This document shows, in pieces, positions 38,517-45,602 of a stretch of DNA of 64,000 nucleotides. The notes beneath the pieces are model-generated. The model saw nothing but the letters and a program-made list of their open reading frames with translations. It searched no databases and had not been told where the DNA came from. Origin of the DNA: Acidobacteriota bacterium. Lineage in GTDB: Bacteria; Acidobacteriota; Terriglobia; Acidiferrales; UBA7541. The translations under genes were made by a program, and so were the position numbers. The first letter of the stretch is position 1. Each line of letters starts with the position of its first letter. Location: positions 1-64,000 of the forward strand of contig QHYH01000104.1 of assembly GCA_003223215.1 (NCBI GenBank). Direction: 5' to 3'.

Positions 38517-38921
38517 GTGCCAACTCAGGTCTCTCCCATGTTGGCGGTCAGCGACGGAAACGCCGCGATCGCATTCTACAGGGCCGCATTCGGTGCAGCA
38601 CTCTTGTGGCACCTCGATGGAGCGCACGTGGTCGCAGGTCTCTCCATTGATGGCGCCAAGTTCTTCCTAGCGCATGAGTCGCCACCCCACGGGACACGCT
38701 CCCCATCTTCCGCGGGCTTCACAACCGTTAGGATTGAGCTCTTCGTAGACGACCCCATTGCAGTTCAAAGACAGGCGATTGCCGCCGGAGCTGTCGAGAA
38801 CAGTCCGGTGAGGGAACACGAGCACGAAACGGCTGGACCGCAACCGATCAAACGGATGCTCCAAGGCGCGGTTATCGATCCGTTCGGTCACATGTGGCTC
38901 GTAGGAAAAATCCTGGAGTAG
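38517..38921 (+). CDS. VOC-family (glyoxalase/PhnB-like) protein
   Basis: 134-residue cytoplasmic protein of the vicinal-oxygen-chelate fold: PMLAVSDGNAAIAFYRAAFG, LSIDGAKFFLAHESPP, VRIELFVDDPIAVQRQAIAA, and the C-terminal VIDPFGHMWLVGKI. GTG start at 38517 supported by GGAGG. Such proteins include resistance, isomerase and dioxygenase members; the length and DPFGH ending fit the PhnB-like group. One of the few intact genes in a decayed stretch. Confidence 0.78.
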   Translation: MPTQVSPMLAVSDGNAAIAFYRAAFGAALLWHLDGAHVVAGLSIDGAKFFLAHESPPHGTRSPSSAGFTTVRIELFVDDPIAVQRQAIAAGAVENSPVREHEHETAGPQPIKRMLQGAVIDPFGHMWLVGKILE

Positions 38922-38933
38922 TTGCTCCGCTGA

Positions 38934-39301
38934 ATGAACAAACGTCCGCACTCAGTAAGGGCCATCAGTTTCGTATTCGCAGCGGCGGGTGTAATTGGCC
39001 TGGTTACCACCTTACTGAATTCAAGGCGTGGCATCCGTTTCAGTATGACGTCCTATGGGTTTGCCTCGTCCGTCTCCTGGCAATTATTTGTGGAATCTAT
39101 ATGTTTCGGGGCAGCAACTGGGCGCGCTGGCTGACGGTGGTTTGGATCGCATACCACCCGATTCTTAGCGGCTTCGACTCCTTGAATGAGTTGGCAGTGC
39201 ACGCCGTACTGCTCTTGGTCTCCGCATATGTTCTCTTTCGCCCCGGTGCGACGAAATACTTTCGCCCGGAGAAAACGGAGCCGCAGTCGGGAATGATTTA
39301 A
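38934..39301 (+). pseudogene. small membrane protein gene with frameshift
   Basis: The first frame gives a start and a membrane helix (ISFVFAAAGVIGLVTTLL). Near 39005 the sensible frame changes to the one reading LTEFKAWHPFQYDVLWVCLV, IICGIYMFRGSNWARWL, and HAVLLLVSAYVLFRPGATKYF, ending at 39301. Together they form a four-helix integral membrane protein of about 120 residues of unknown function. A single-base error would have the same effect, but neighbours are also broken. Confidence 0.65.
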
Positions 39302-39940
39302 TGATCCTGCTGTCCATCCCGAATCACGGGCTTAACCGGCCAATCTCTGCCCGCGTGCGTGTGTCTTTTTAGAATTGACGTTTGGTGGGGTGACCAGCAA
39401 ATCGTCCACAAGGACCGATCTCCAGTGAGCTACGATTCTGTTTCTTCCACTTTCCGGTCGGCTTGACCACTCAAAATCTTAGCGGGAAGTGGAACTCTTT
39501 CCTTCTAAGAGAAAAATCCAACTGAAAAAGAATAACACTGCTCACCTAAACCTCTTTCAGAAAAGTGATTCAAAAGATTGGCCGGTAATAATTGGCCACT
39601 CTGAAGTAATCGGCCAATTTCCGACAATAATCGACCATCCGGGAGTTAAGGCGCGTTTTCTCGAATGGAAATGACGAGTGCAGCCAGTCATAAGCGCAGT
39701 CTCGCAAGCCCAGCTCCAAGCCTTGGCTACGAGAGACTCTCAGTTGGTCTTACCAGTCTTGCATTGCCTGGCAGCGCGGAAAGCTGGATTAACCCGGATT
39801 AACCCAACATTTTCAAACACTTAGCAGAACAGAGATAACACAGATGCAATCCAGACGCGAAACATTGTGCGCTCAGTTCGCATAGCGCAGTGTGCGAACT
39901 GTCAACCGGATTCACCGGCACTTTGAAAAGGAGAAAATCC
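39302..39940 (+). other. AT-richer intergenic region with short repeats
   Basis: No gene supported in about 640 bases. Four degenerate copies of ATTGGCC/ATCGGCC/ATCGACC start at 39577, 39591, 39609 and 39630, and GGATTAACCC is directly repeated at 39786-39805. The first half has visibly lower GC than its surroundings. Confidence 0.4.
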
Positions 39941-40386
39941 ATGAAATACGTACGCACCATGATTACCATACCACCGTTTTACTGCTGGCAGCTGCTTCTG
40001 TCGTCGTTCAGGCTCAAGAACGGCCAATACTGAGGGCAACAGTTCCCTTTGCGTTCACCGTCGAGAACACCGCTCTGCCTGCGGGCACCTACACTGTTTA
40101 CGTTCTCGCTCCATACACCATGATGATTAAAGTGCAGAGCGCGGACGGACGGAAAGCGGTAATGATTGCTGCAATCCCTTCCCAGGAGTTAAAGGAGTCG
40201 AAGCAGGTGAAGTTAGTTTTCCATCGTTTCGGGAATGAGTACTTCCTGGCCCAGGTCTGGGAGCAGGGGAGCAAAGTACATCGCAACTTGCGGAGCGGCA
40301 ATCGTGCGCGTGAGTTGGCCCGAAACGGTGACAGGACGCAATTCATAACCATCCTCGCCAACACTGGAAACGACTCACATTCGTAA
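39941..40386 (+). pseudogene. small exported protein, frameshifted inside its signal peptide
   Basis: A start ATG at 39941 with an excellent AAGGAG site opens MKYVRTMIT, but the rest of the signal peptide and mature protein (TVLLLAAASVVVQAQERPIL, ATVPFAFTVENTALPAGTYT, KLVFHRFGNEYFLAQVWEQG) lie in another frame, shifted near 39960. The mature sequence is typical of short secreted acidobacterial proteins of unknown role, about 145 residues. The rest of the frame is undamaged and a terminator follows, so the lesion is recent or is a one-base sequence error. Confidence 0.65.
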
Positions 40387-40413
40387 CCTTAGGAACTCGC
40401 TGCGTGGCGGCAG

Positions 40414-40447
40414 GAAACGGGCGCTCGGGGGGCGCGCCCGTTTCGCT
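40414..40447 (+). terminator. rho-independent terminator
   Basis: GAAACGGGCGC (40414-40424) and GCGCCCGTTTC (40434-40444) form a perfect 11-bp stem with a 9-base loop, followed by a short GCTTTA. It lies 28 bases after the stop of the small exported protein. Confidence 0.7.
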
Positions 40448-40487
40448 TTACAGATAATGTCGCACTTTTGTCGGCATGAGAAGGTCC

Positions 40488-41330
40488 TCAGAAGTTCTCA
40501 ACCAACCAGACATTGTTCTCGCCGGTGAACACATTCAAGGCCGCATAACGTCCGTCGGGAGATGGGATGACCCACCTAAACTGAGTGTGGGGATCGCTCT
40601 CCAAGAGCACGCGCGCGCTTCCTTTCAGGTCAACGTCCAGAATGACGGCTGTGCCTCTGGCCGTGACGCTCCCAATAAGGACGCTCCCCCCGTCGGCTGT
40701 CCAGTCGACACCCCTCAGCACGGGCCATTCTTTGACGACCACGTCGCGCGTCGCTCCGGTATCCAGAGAGAGAAATCGGAGCCGGCCTCGATTCTCGTCG
40801 GTCACAACCGCAAGCTGGGAACCGTTTGGAGAGAGACCCCAGTTGGGCAAGCCTTCGAACCTTGCAATCTCACGGCCCTTACCCCGCTCTGTATCAAAGG
40901 TGATGAAGCTGCTGGTCGCTCCAAGAACCTTATGGAAAACACAGACCGTCGACGGCGTCCTTGCGCATAGAAAATTGCTGATCCCACGGTCCTGGAGTAC
41001 CAGTCGAGGCATACCTCCGGACAGAGGCATACTCATCAGACGAATCGGAACCGATGCGTCATCGGGCCTCGATAGGTCCGCAAACAATATCTGCGACCCG
41101 TCTGCGCTCAAGCGCGGCAGCGCGTTTACTAAGTTCCGGCCCTCGACTATGTCTTCAGCCATTGGCTGATCGATCCTCTGTTTGAATAACTTCCAGGCGC
41201 CATCCCGGTCGGAGAGAAACAGAACGGACTTGCTGTCCGGCATCCAAGCGGTGGGCGTATTTGCATTCTCGTCCAGGGTCAGGCGACGAGGCGTTGTCAA
41301 GCGGCGAGTGCCTTTGTCGAACTCAGGCAT
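40488..41330 (-). pseudogene. C-terminal WD40/TolB-like remnant of a membrane kinase or similar
   Basis: 280 residues of beta-propeller repeats: TPTAWMPDSKSVLFLSDRDG, LPRLSADGSQILFADLSRPD, WGLSPNGSQLAVVTDENRGR, VDWTADGGSVLIGSVTARG, IPSPDGRYAALNVFTGENNV. Acidobacterial proteins ending this way usually carry a Ser/Thr-kinase or DNA-binding domain and a membrane helix in front; none is present here. The reading frame opens at a Met directly beside an integrase remnant, so the 5' part was probably lost in a rearrangement. Confidence 0.65.
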
Positions 41331-41338
41331 ATTCCGGC

Positions 41339-41416
41339 GTGACCTTCGCGGTCATCCGCGAGTGGGTTGGACACGGTTCCGACGCCATGATTAAGCACTA
41401 CATGGCGAAATGGCAG
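41339..41416 (+). pseudogene. C-terminal tail of a tyrosine recombinase (integrase)
   Basis: Only about 26 codons, but they read REWVGHGSDAMIKHYMAKWQ, the end of phage-type integrases, with the presumed catalytic Tyr encoded at 41399-41401. The rest of the enzyme is missing. It sits exactly between two genes that are both cut at this point, the propeller remnant on one side and the amidohydrolase on the other, so it marks an old integration or deletion junction. Confidence 0.65.
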
Positions 41417-42708
41417 TCCAACACCGGCTGGAGGGAAGCGATGACGCCGAGGCGCGCAAAGCGCGACACGTCGCCATCCGTGACGACCGAAGCATGCTCT
41501 ACCCGGAAGCGCTCTTCCCGTGTCACCCCGTTTTTTTCAAACGCATCCAGCGCGCGGGTGACTGCGCGGTGGCCAATGGCGTGGGTGTTGACCTGGAATC
41601 CCTTTTTGCGCGCCGCGCCGACGATTTGAGCGAGATCCGCGTCTTTCACCGTTTGCAGGCCATGCTCTTCGGGCGCGTCACTGTACGCTTCTGTCATCTC
41701 GTCGCCGCGCGAGCCGAGAACGCCATCGAGAACCAGCTCGAAGCTTCGAACGGCGAGCATTCCGTTGCCAAGATCGGTCTCCGGTCCGCTCGCGAGATAG
41801 TGTGTGATCGCCGCGTTGCCACGCGCCATCGCGTAGACCCTGACGGGAAGCTCGCCTCTCTTTAGCAGATCCTTGTAAATGGCAATAATCTCAAGATCAG
41901 TCCCAGCGTCATGGACGCTACTCAGCCCCCACCTGGTGAACTGCTGAAGCGCGATGCGGATGTGGCGTTCTCGATCTGCGTGAGCGGGCTTTGGTGTTAC
42001 GACGCTAACTAATTCTTGGGCGTTGTCAATCAGCATACCCGAGGGCTGACCCGCGGCGTCGCGCCGGATCAGCCCGCCTTGGGGATCAGGGGTAGTGCTG
42101 GAAATCTTGGCCAGCGCCAGCACCTTGGAGTTGACCCAAGTGGAATGCCCGTCGATGCGGTCAAGGATCACGGGATGATCTCCGCTGACGGTGTCAAGCT
42201 CTTTGGCTGTAGGAAAAACTGCCGGCCGCCAGAATCCTTGATCCCAACCCATTCCAGTTATCCATCCCCCGGGAGGAGCGGAGTGAACTGCCTCCGCGAC
42301 CTTTGTCAGAATCTCCGCCTTACTTAATCCTCGGAGATCGAGGGTTTCCAGTTGCACGCCGATGGCTTCGGGGTGCGTGTGCGCATCGGCAAAACCAGGG
42401 ACCACAACGCCGGAGATGGTGATTTTCCTCGTACCTTTGTTTGCGAGCGCCTCCACTTCGGCCTTGGATCCAACGGCCACGATCCGGCCGGCAGACACGG
42501 CGATCGCTTCCGCTCGTGGATGCCCCGGATCCAGCGTGAGGAACTGCCCGATGAAGATCGCGTCAGGCGCCGGAGATGACGACTGGGGGGTTGCAAAGAC
42601 CAGCGTGGTCAGCAGCGTAAAGAGTGCAACAAGAAACACGCTGGATGAGCAAAGACCGCACATCCTTTTCTCAAATTCACGGAACTGTTTCATGGGTCGC
42701 ACGCACAT
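41398..42708 (-). pseudogene. YtcJ-type amidohydrolase truncated at its C-terminus
   Basis: A signal peptide or anchor (FLVALFTLLTTLVFATP), the metal-ligand DAHTHPEA, WITGMGWDQGFWRPAVFPT, VNTHAIGHRAVTRALDAF and VEHASVVTDGDVSRFARLGV are present. The protein then ends abruptly after SLQPV in residues encoded by the antisense of the integrase tail. The last 110-130 residues, with the final metal-ligand Asp (SDxP region) and the C-terminal strands, are missing; relatives are about 550 residues. It is therefore probably inactive. Third amidohydrolase of this family in the window. Confidence 0.72.
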
Positions 42709-42946
42709 CGGAAATGTCCCACACTATACAACGGAATTTCCTTTTTACTCTCCAAAACGGCACCACAATACACCCTCTCGCCTGTTCGCGAGACCGTAAA
42801 ACGATTTTTCATCGAGGGCGCTCCTGATGGGTCTGCCGTCCACACCGACACAGCTCGCGATGCTCCAAATTCCCTAGACAGAAACCGCCTCCGGGAAATT
42901 TTCGTCCTGGTCAGCTTGTAGGGAGTGATCTTTGCTAGGAAGAACA

Positions 42947-42985
42947 TTGACAGGCAGGCGTTCTAACCAACTGAACTACGCGCCG
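42947..42985 (-). pseudogene. 5' half of a tRNA-Asp gene
   Basis: Minus-strand GTTCAGTTGGTTAGAAC is a canonical tRNA D-arm, followed by CGCCTGCC and TGTCA, i.e. the left half of the anticodon arm with anticodon GTC. The sequence then diverges, so the right half of the anticodon stem, the T-arm and the 3' acceptor are gone. A tRNA interrupted at the anticodon loop is a usual scar of an integrating element. Confidence 0.7.
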
Positions 42986-43094
42986 CAAGCCCGAGCCAGC
43001 TGCGCATTTGCATGTATTGCTATCCGGAGCTGTCAATCCATCCGTAACGAATTATCGCTTTCTGTAACGGCGGCTTGGAACACAGCATCGAATC

Positions 43095-44141
43095 GTGGTG
43101 ATTCCGTTTTCTATCCTCGATCTCTCGCCTATTCCTCAAGGGGCGACCGCCGCCGTCGCTTTGCGCAACTCTCGCGATCTCGCGCGACACGCGGAAGTCT
43201 GGGGCTACAAACGGTTTTGGCTGGCAGAACATCACAACATGCCCGGCATCGCCAGCGCAGCCACGTCTGTCGTCATCGGCCACGTCGCTGGAGGCACCAA
43301 GACCATCCGTGTCGGCGCCGGCGGCATCATGCTGCCGAATCATTCGCCTCTCGTCATCGCCGAACAATTCGGGACGCTCGCTTCGCTCTACCCAGACCGT
43401 ATCGATCTCGGACTGGGCCGCGCTCCTGGGACAGATCAGTCCACTGCTCGCGCCCTTCGGCGCAACATCGCCTCTACTTCGGACAACTTTCCTCAAGACG
43501 TTGAGGAATTGCAATCCTATTTCGAGCCGCATGCACCGAATCAACGGATTCACGCCGTTCCCGGTTCGGGCCTTCGCGTCCCTATTTGGCTACTCGGATC
43601 GAGTCTCTTCAGTGCGCAACTTGCAGCCGAACTCGGTCTGCCCTTTGCATTCGCATCGCATTTCGCGCCCGCGGACATGATGCAGGCTTTGCAGCTCTAT
43701 CGCACACACTTCAAGCCATCGCGGCAACTCGACCGCCCATACGCCATGCTGGGCCTGAACGCGATCGTCGCCGAAACGGACGCCCAGGCGCGCTTTCTCT
43801 TCACTTCGGTCCAGCAAGCCTTCACAAATCTTCGACGCGGCACCCCCGGCCAGATTCCGCCACCCATCGAAGACATCGATTCGTACTGGTCACCCGCCGA
43901 GAAAGCCTCCGCCAGCATGACCCTCTTGTGCTCAGCCGTGGGTTCTCCGAATACCGTGGAACGTAGCCTGCTCAAATTCATCGAAGTCACGCAGCCCGAC
44001 GAGATCATCACAACCGCGCACATCTATGATCATGGAGCGCGCCTCCGCTCCTTCGAACTCCTAGGGGAAATTCGCGCCCGGCTTGTGTCGTCCGAGCTAC
44101 AACACGCTACATCTGCGGCTTCCTTAGCCGAGCTTGCTTAG
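43095..44141 (+). CDS. LLM-class flavin-dependent oxidoreductase (luciferase-like)
   Basis: 348-residue cytoplasmic TIM-barrel protein that would use reduced flavin: [76 protein letters not shown] are all signatures of the MsnO8-type group. GTG start; no strong ribosome site visible. Complete at both ends. Often annotated as a luciferase-like monooxygenase of unknown substrate. No neighbour suggests a pathway. Confidence 0.87.
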   Translation: MVIPFSILDLSPIPQGATAAVALRNSRDLARHAEVWGYKRFWLAEHHNMPGIASAATSVVIGHVAGGTKTIRVGAGGIMLPNHSPLVIAEQFGTLASLYPDRIDLGLGRAPGTDQSTARALRRNIASTSDNFPQDVEELQSYFEPHAPNQRIHAVPGSGLRVPIWLLGSSLFSAQLAAELGLPFAFASHFAPADMMQALQLYRTHFKPSRQLDRPYAMLGLNAIVAETDAQARFLFTSVQQAFTNLRRGTPGQIPPPIEDIDSYWSPAEKASASMTLLCSAVGSPNTVERSLLKFIEVTQPDEIITTAHIYDHGARLRSFELLGEIRARLVSSELQHATSAASLAELA

Positions 44142-44256
44142 GATTTATTGCGTTAGACTTCCGCGACAGTCGTACTCCGCTTGCACAGAAGGCTCGCAAT
44201 TGTTCAACAAATCCTGCGGGAAAGAGCCGGAGGTCTCTCCTTCCTCCCGTCTGATA

Positions 44257-44273
44257 AAAAACCCACGGTTTTT
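44257..44273. terminator. weak bidirectional terminator-like hairpin
   Basis: AAAAACC-CAC-GGTTTTT lies between the convergent oxidoreductase and VOC genes and would give a T-rich tail in either direction; the stem has only two GC pairs. Confidence 0.35.
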
Positions 44274-44278
44274 ACCCG

Positions 44279-44397
44279 CTGTGGCCACAGACCGCTACCT
44301 AATTAAGGGTAGCGCTGAGGATCACGGTAGCGAACGTGGGTTACCGACGATCCGCCCGTTAGTGGCCACTAGCGCGTTTGTCGGTACTAATCCCACG
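44279..44397. repeat. cluster of palindromes sharing GTGGCCAC
   Basis: CTGTGGCCACAG (44279-44290) and TAGTGGCCACTA (44360-44371) are perfect 12-bp palindromes 81 bases apart. The second is flanked by CGTGGG-T-TACCGAC (44335-44348) and GTCGGTA-N5-CCCACG (44380-44397), giving a nested imperfect inverted repeat of about 63 bases. No coding signal in this 346-base gap. Confidence 0.5.
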
Positions 44398-44487
44398 GAC
44401 GAACCGATAACTTCCGGGTTAAGCCCGTCGATCCGTGCCGGAATGGATGGCGCACGGTTGCTCCGTCCGGCCTGGGGGCAAATGCGC

Positions 44488-44970
44488 CTATTTTTCCTTT
44501 GACATCGCCGACATGAATTCTTCGGCGCGGCGTTGCACCTCGCCCTCGTTGAGCGTTTCTTTTACCGTTGCTAGCGCCCAGACGTGTCCCCACGGATCGC
44601 CCACCCAGCAATAGCGATCGCCAAAAAACATGTCTGTCGGCGGAAGCAACGGTGTCCCCCCTAGTTGGACAGCTTGGGCAAAGCTCTTATCTACATCGTC
44701 GACATACATCTCCAGCACCACGCTTGTGCCTCCCAGCGTTTCCGGCGAGCGCGGACCCTTCGGGTCGAATCCGGGCATGTCGGTGAGTTGGAGATACGAT
44801 TCGCCGATCTTGAACTGCGCGAAGATGCCGGGCATCCCCGGCATCGGCGCCTGGTAGAGAACCTGCGCGCCGAACGCTTTCTGATAAAACTCGAGCGCGG
44901 CGCGGCCGTCGCGCACCATGAGATAAGGAACTACTTGCCGATTGTTTGGTCTTCCTCCGAGGATGGCCAT
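44488..44970 (-). CDS. VOC-family (PhnB-like) protein
   Basis: 160-residue protein of the vicinal-oxygen-chelate fold: VVPYLMVRDGRAALEFYQKA, FAQFKIGESYLQLTDMPGFD, VVLEMYVDDVDKSFAQAVQL, YCWVGDPWGHVWALATV. The C-terminal extension (EEFMSAMSKEK) is usual for the PhnB-like group. It follows an ArsR-type repressor gene with a single-base gap, so both are one operon and the VOC protein is probably induced when the repressor binds its signal. Confidence 0.82.
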   Translation of the reverse strand: MAILGGRPNNRQVVPYLMVRDGRAALEFYQKAFGAQVLYQAPMPGMPGIFAQFKIGESYLQLTDMPGFDPKGPRSPETLGGTSVVLEMYVDDVDKSFAQAVQLGGTPLLPPTDMFFGDRYCWVGDPWGHVWALATVKETLNEGEVQRRAEEFMSAMSKEK

Positions 44971-44971
44971 G

Positions 44972-45301
44972 TCATGTGTCCTTTCGCTGATTGATTTGCG
45001 ACAAACGCCAGACGTGTCCGGAACGATCTCTGACGTCGCGGAACTGTGCGGCCCATGCGGCGATCTGCTCGAGCGGCTTGGGATCGAGCCGGTAATAGCG
45101 ATGGCGGCCTGAACGCCGCGCGACGATCAGACCGCTGCGCCTCAGGACCGCCAGATGCTTTGAGAGCGATGGCTGGGTGATCCGAAACGGCTCGCAGAGC
45201 TCAAGCACTGTAAGCTCGCGCTGCTGCAGCCGCTCAAGAATGCTTCTGCGTGTGGGGTCGGCCACCGCTCGAAATATCCCATCGTGCCGATCATGCCGCA
45301 T
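44972..45301 (-). CDS. ArsR-family repressor
   Basis: 109-residue winged-helix regulator: FRAVADPTRRSILERLQQRE, LELCEPFRITQPSLSKHLAV, LRRSGLIVARRSGRHRYYRL, and a C-terminal WAAQFRD helix. The metal-binding cysteines of ArsR/SmtB proper (ELCVCDL-type) are not present; a single Cys in ELCEP remains. It probably belongs to the group that senses non-metal signals and controls VOC or SRPBCC proteins. An operator-like dyad lies just upstream (45315-45334), consistent with autorepression. Confidence 0.85.
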   Translation of the reverse strand: MRHDRHDGIFRAVADPTRRSILERLQQRELTVLELCEPFRITQPSLSKHLAVLRRSGLIVARRSGRHRYYRLDPKPLEQIAAWAAQFRDVRDRSGHVWRLSQINQRKDT

Positions 45302-45314
45302 GGCGCAGCATAAT

Positions 45315-45334
45315 ACATAGCCAAATGGCTATGT
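45315..45334. promoter_or_regulatory. ArsR operator dyad
   Basis: ACATAGCCA-AA-TGGCTATGT is a perfect 9-bp inverted repeat ending 14 bases before the repressor start codon. Position and symmetry fit an autoregulatory ArsR site covering the promoter or ribosome site. Confidence 0.7.
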
Positions 45335-45602
45335 GTCAAGCAGAAGAATCCATTGCATTCCTGAATAATCGCAAGTTTGTCGGCAACCCTTACCTAATCG
45401 CGTTACGTCAGAGTTGCCCGTCACCCAGGAGTAGCGCCCGGCCAGGTCCGTCACAGAGGCTTCCAAGTCAGCGTACTGTTGTCCCCCTTCGCACAGATAC
45501 GTCGTCAGCGCTGTCGGATACAATTGAGACCGAAGGAGTCTGAAGGGCCACGCCGGTTGGTGACAAGGCCTGAGAATTCTTGCCAGCCTGCTCTCTAAAG
45601 TT

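Noticed and set aside
41261-41629. Full-length integrase on the plus strand
   Set aside because: Only about 26 codons at 41339-41416 look like integrase; the rest of the frame is antisense to the amidohydrolase.
44330-44400. Integron attC-like site
   Set aside because: The RYYYAAC/GTTRRRY core sites are not matched and no integron integrase is near.
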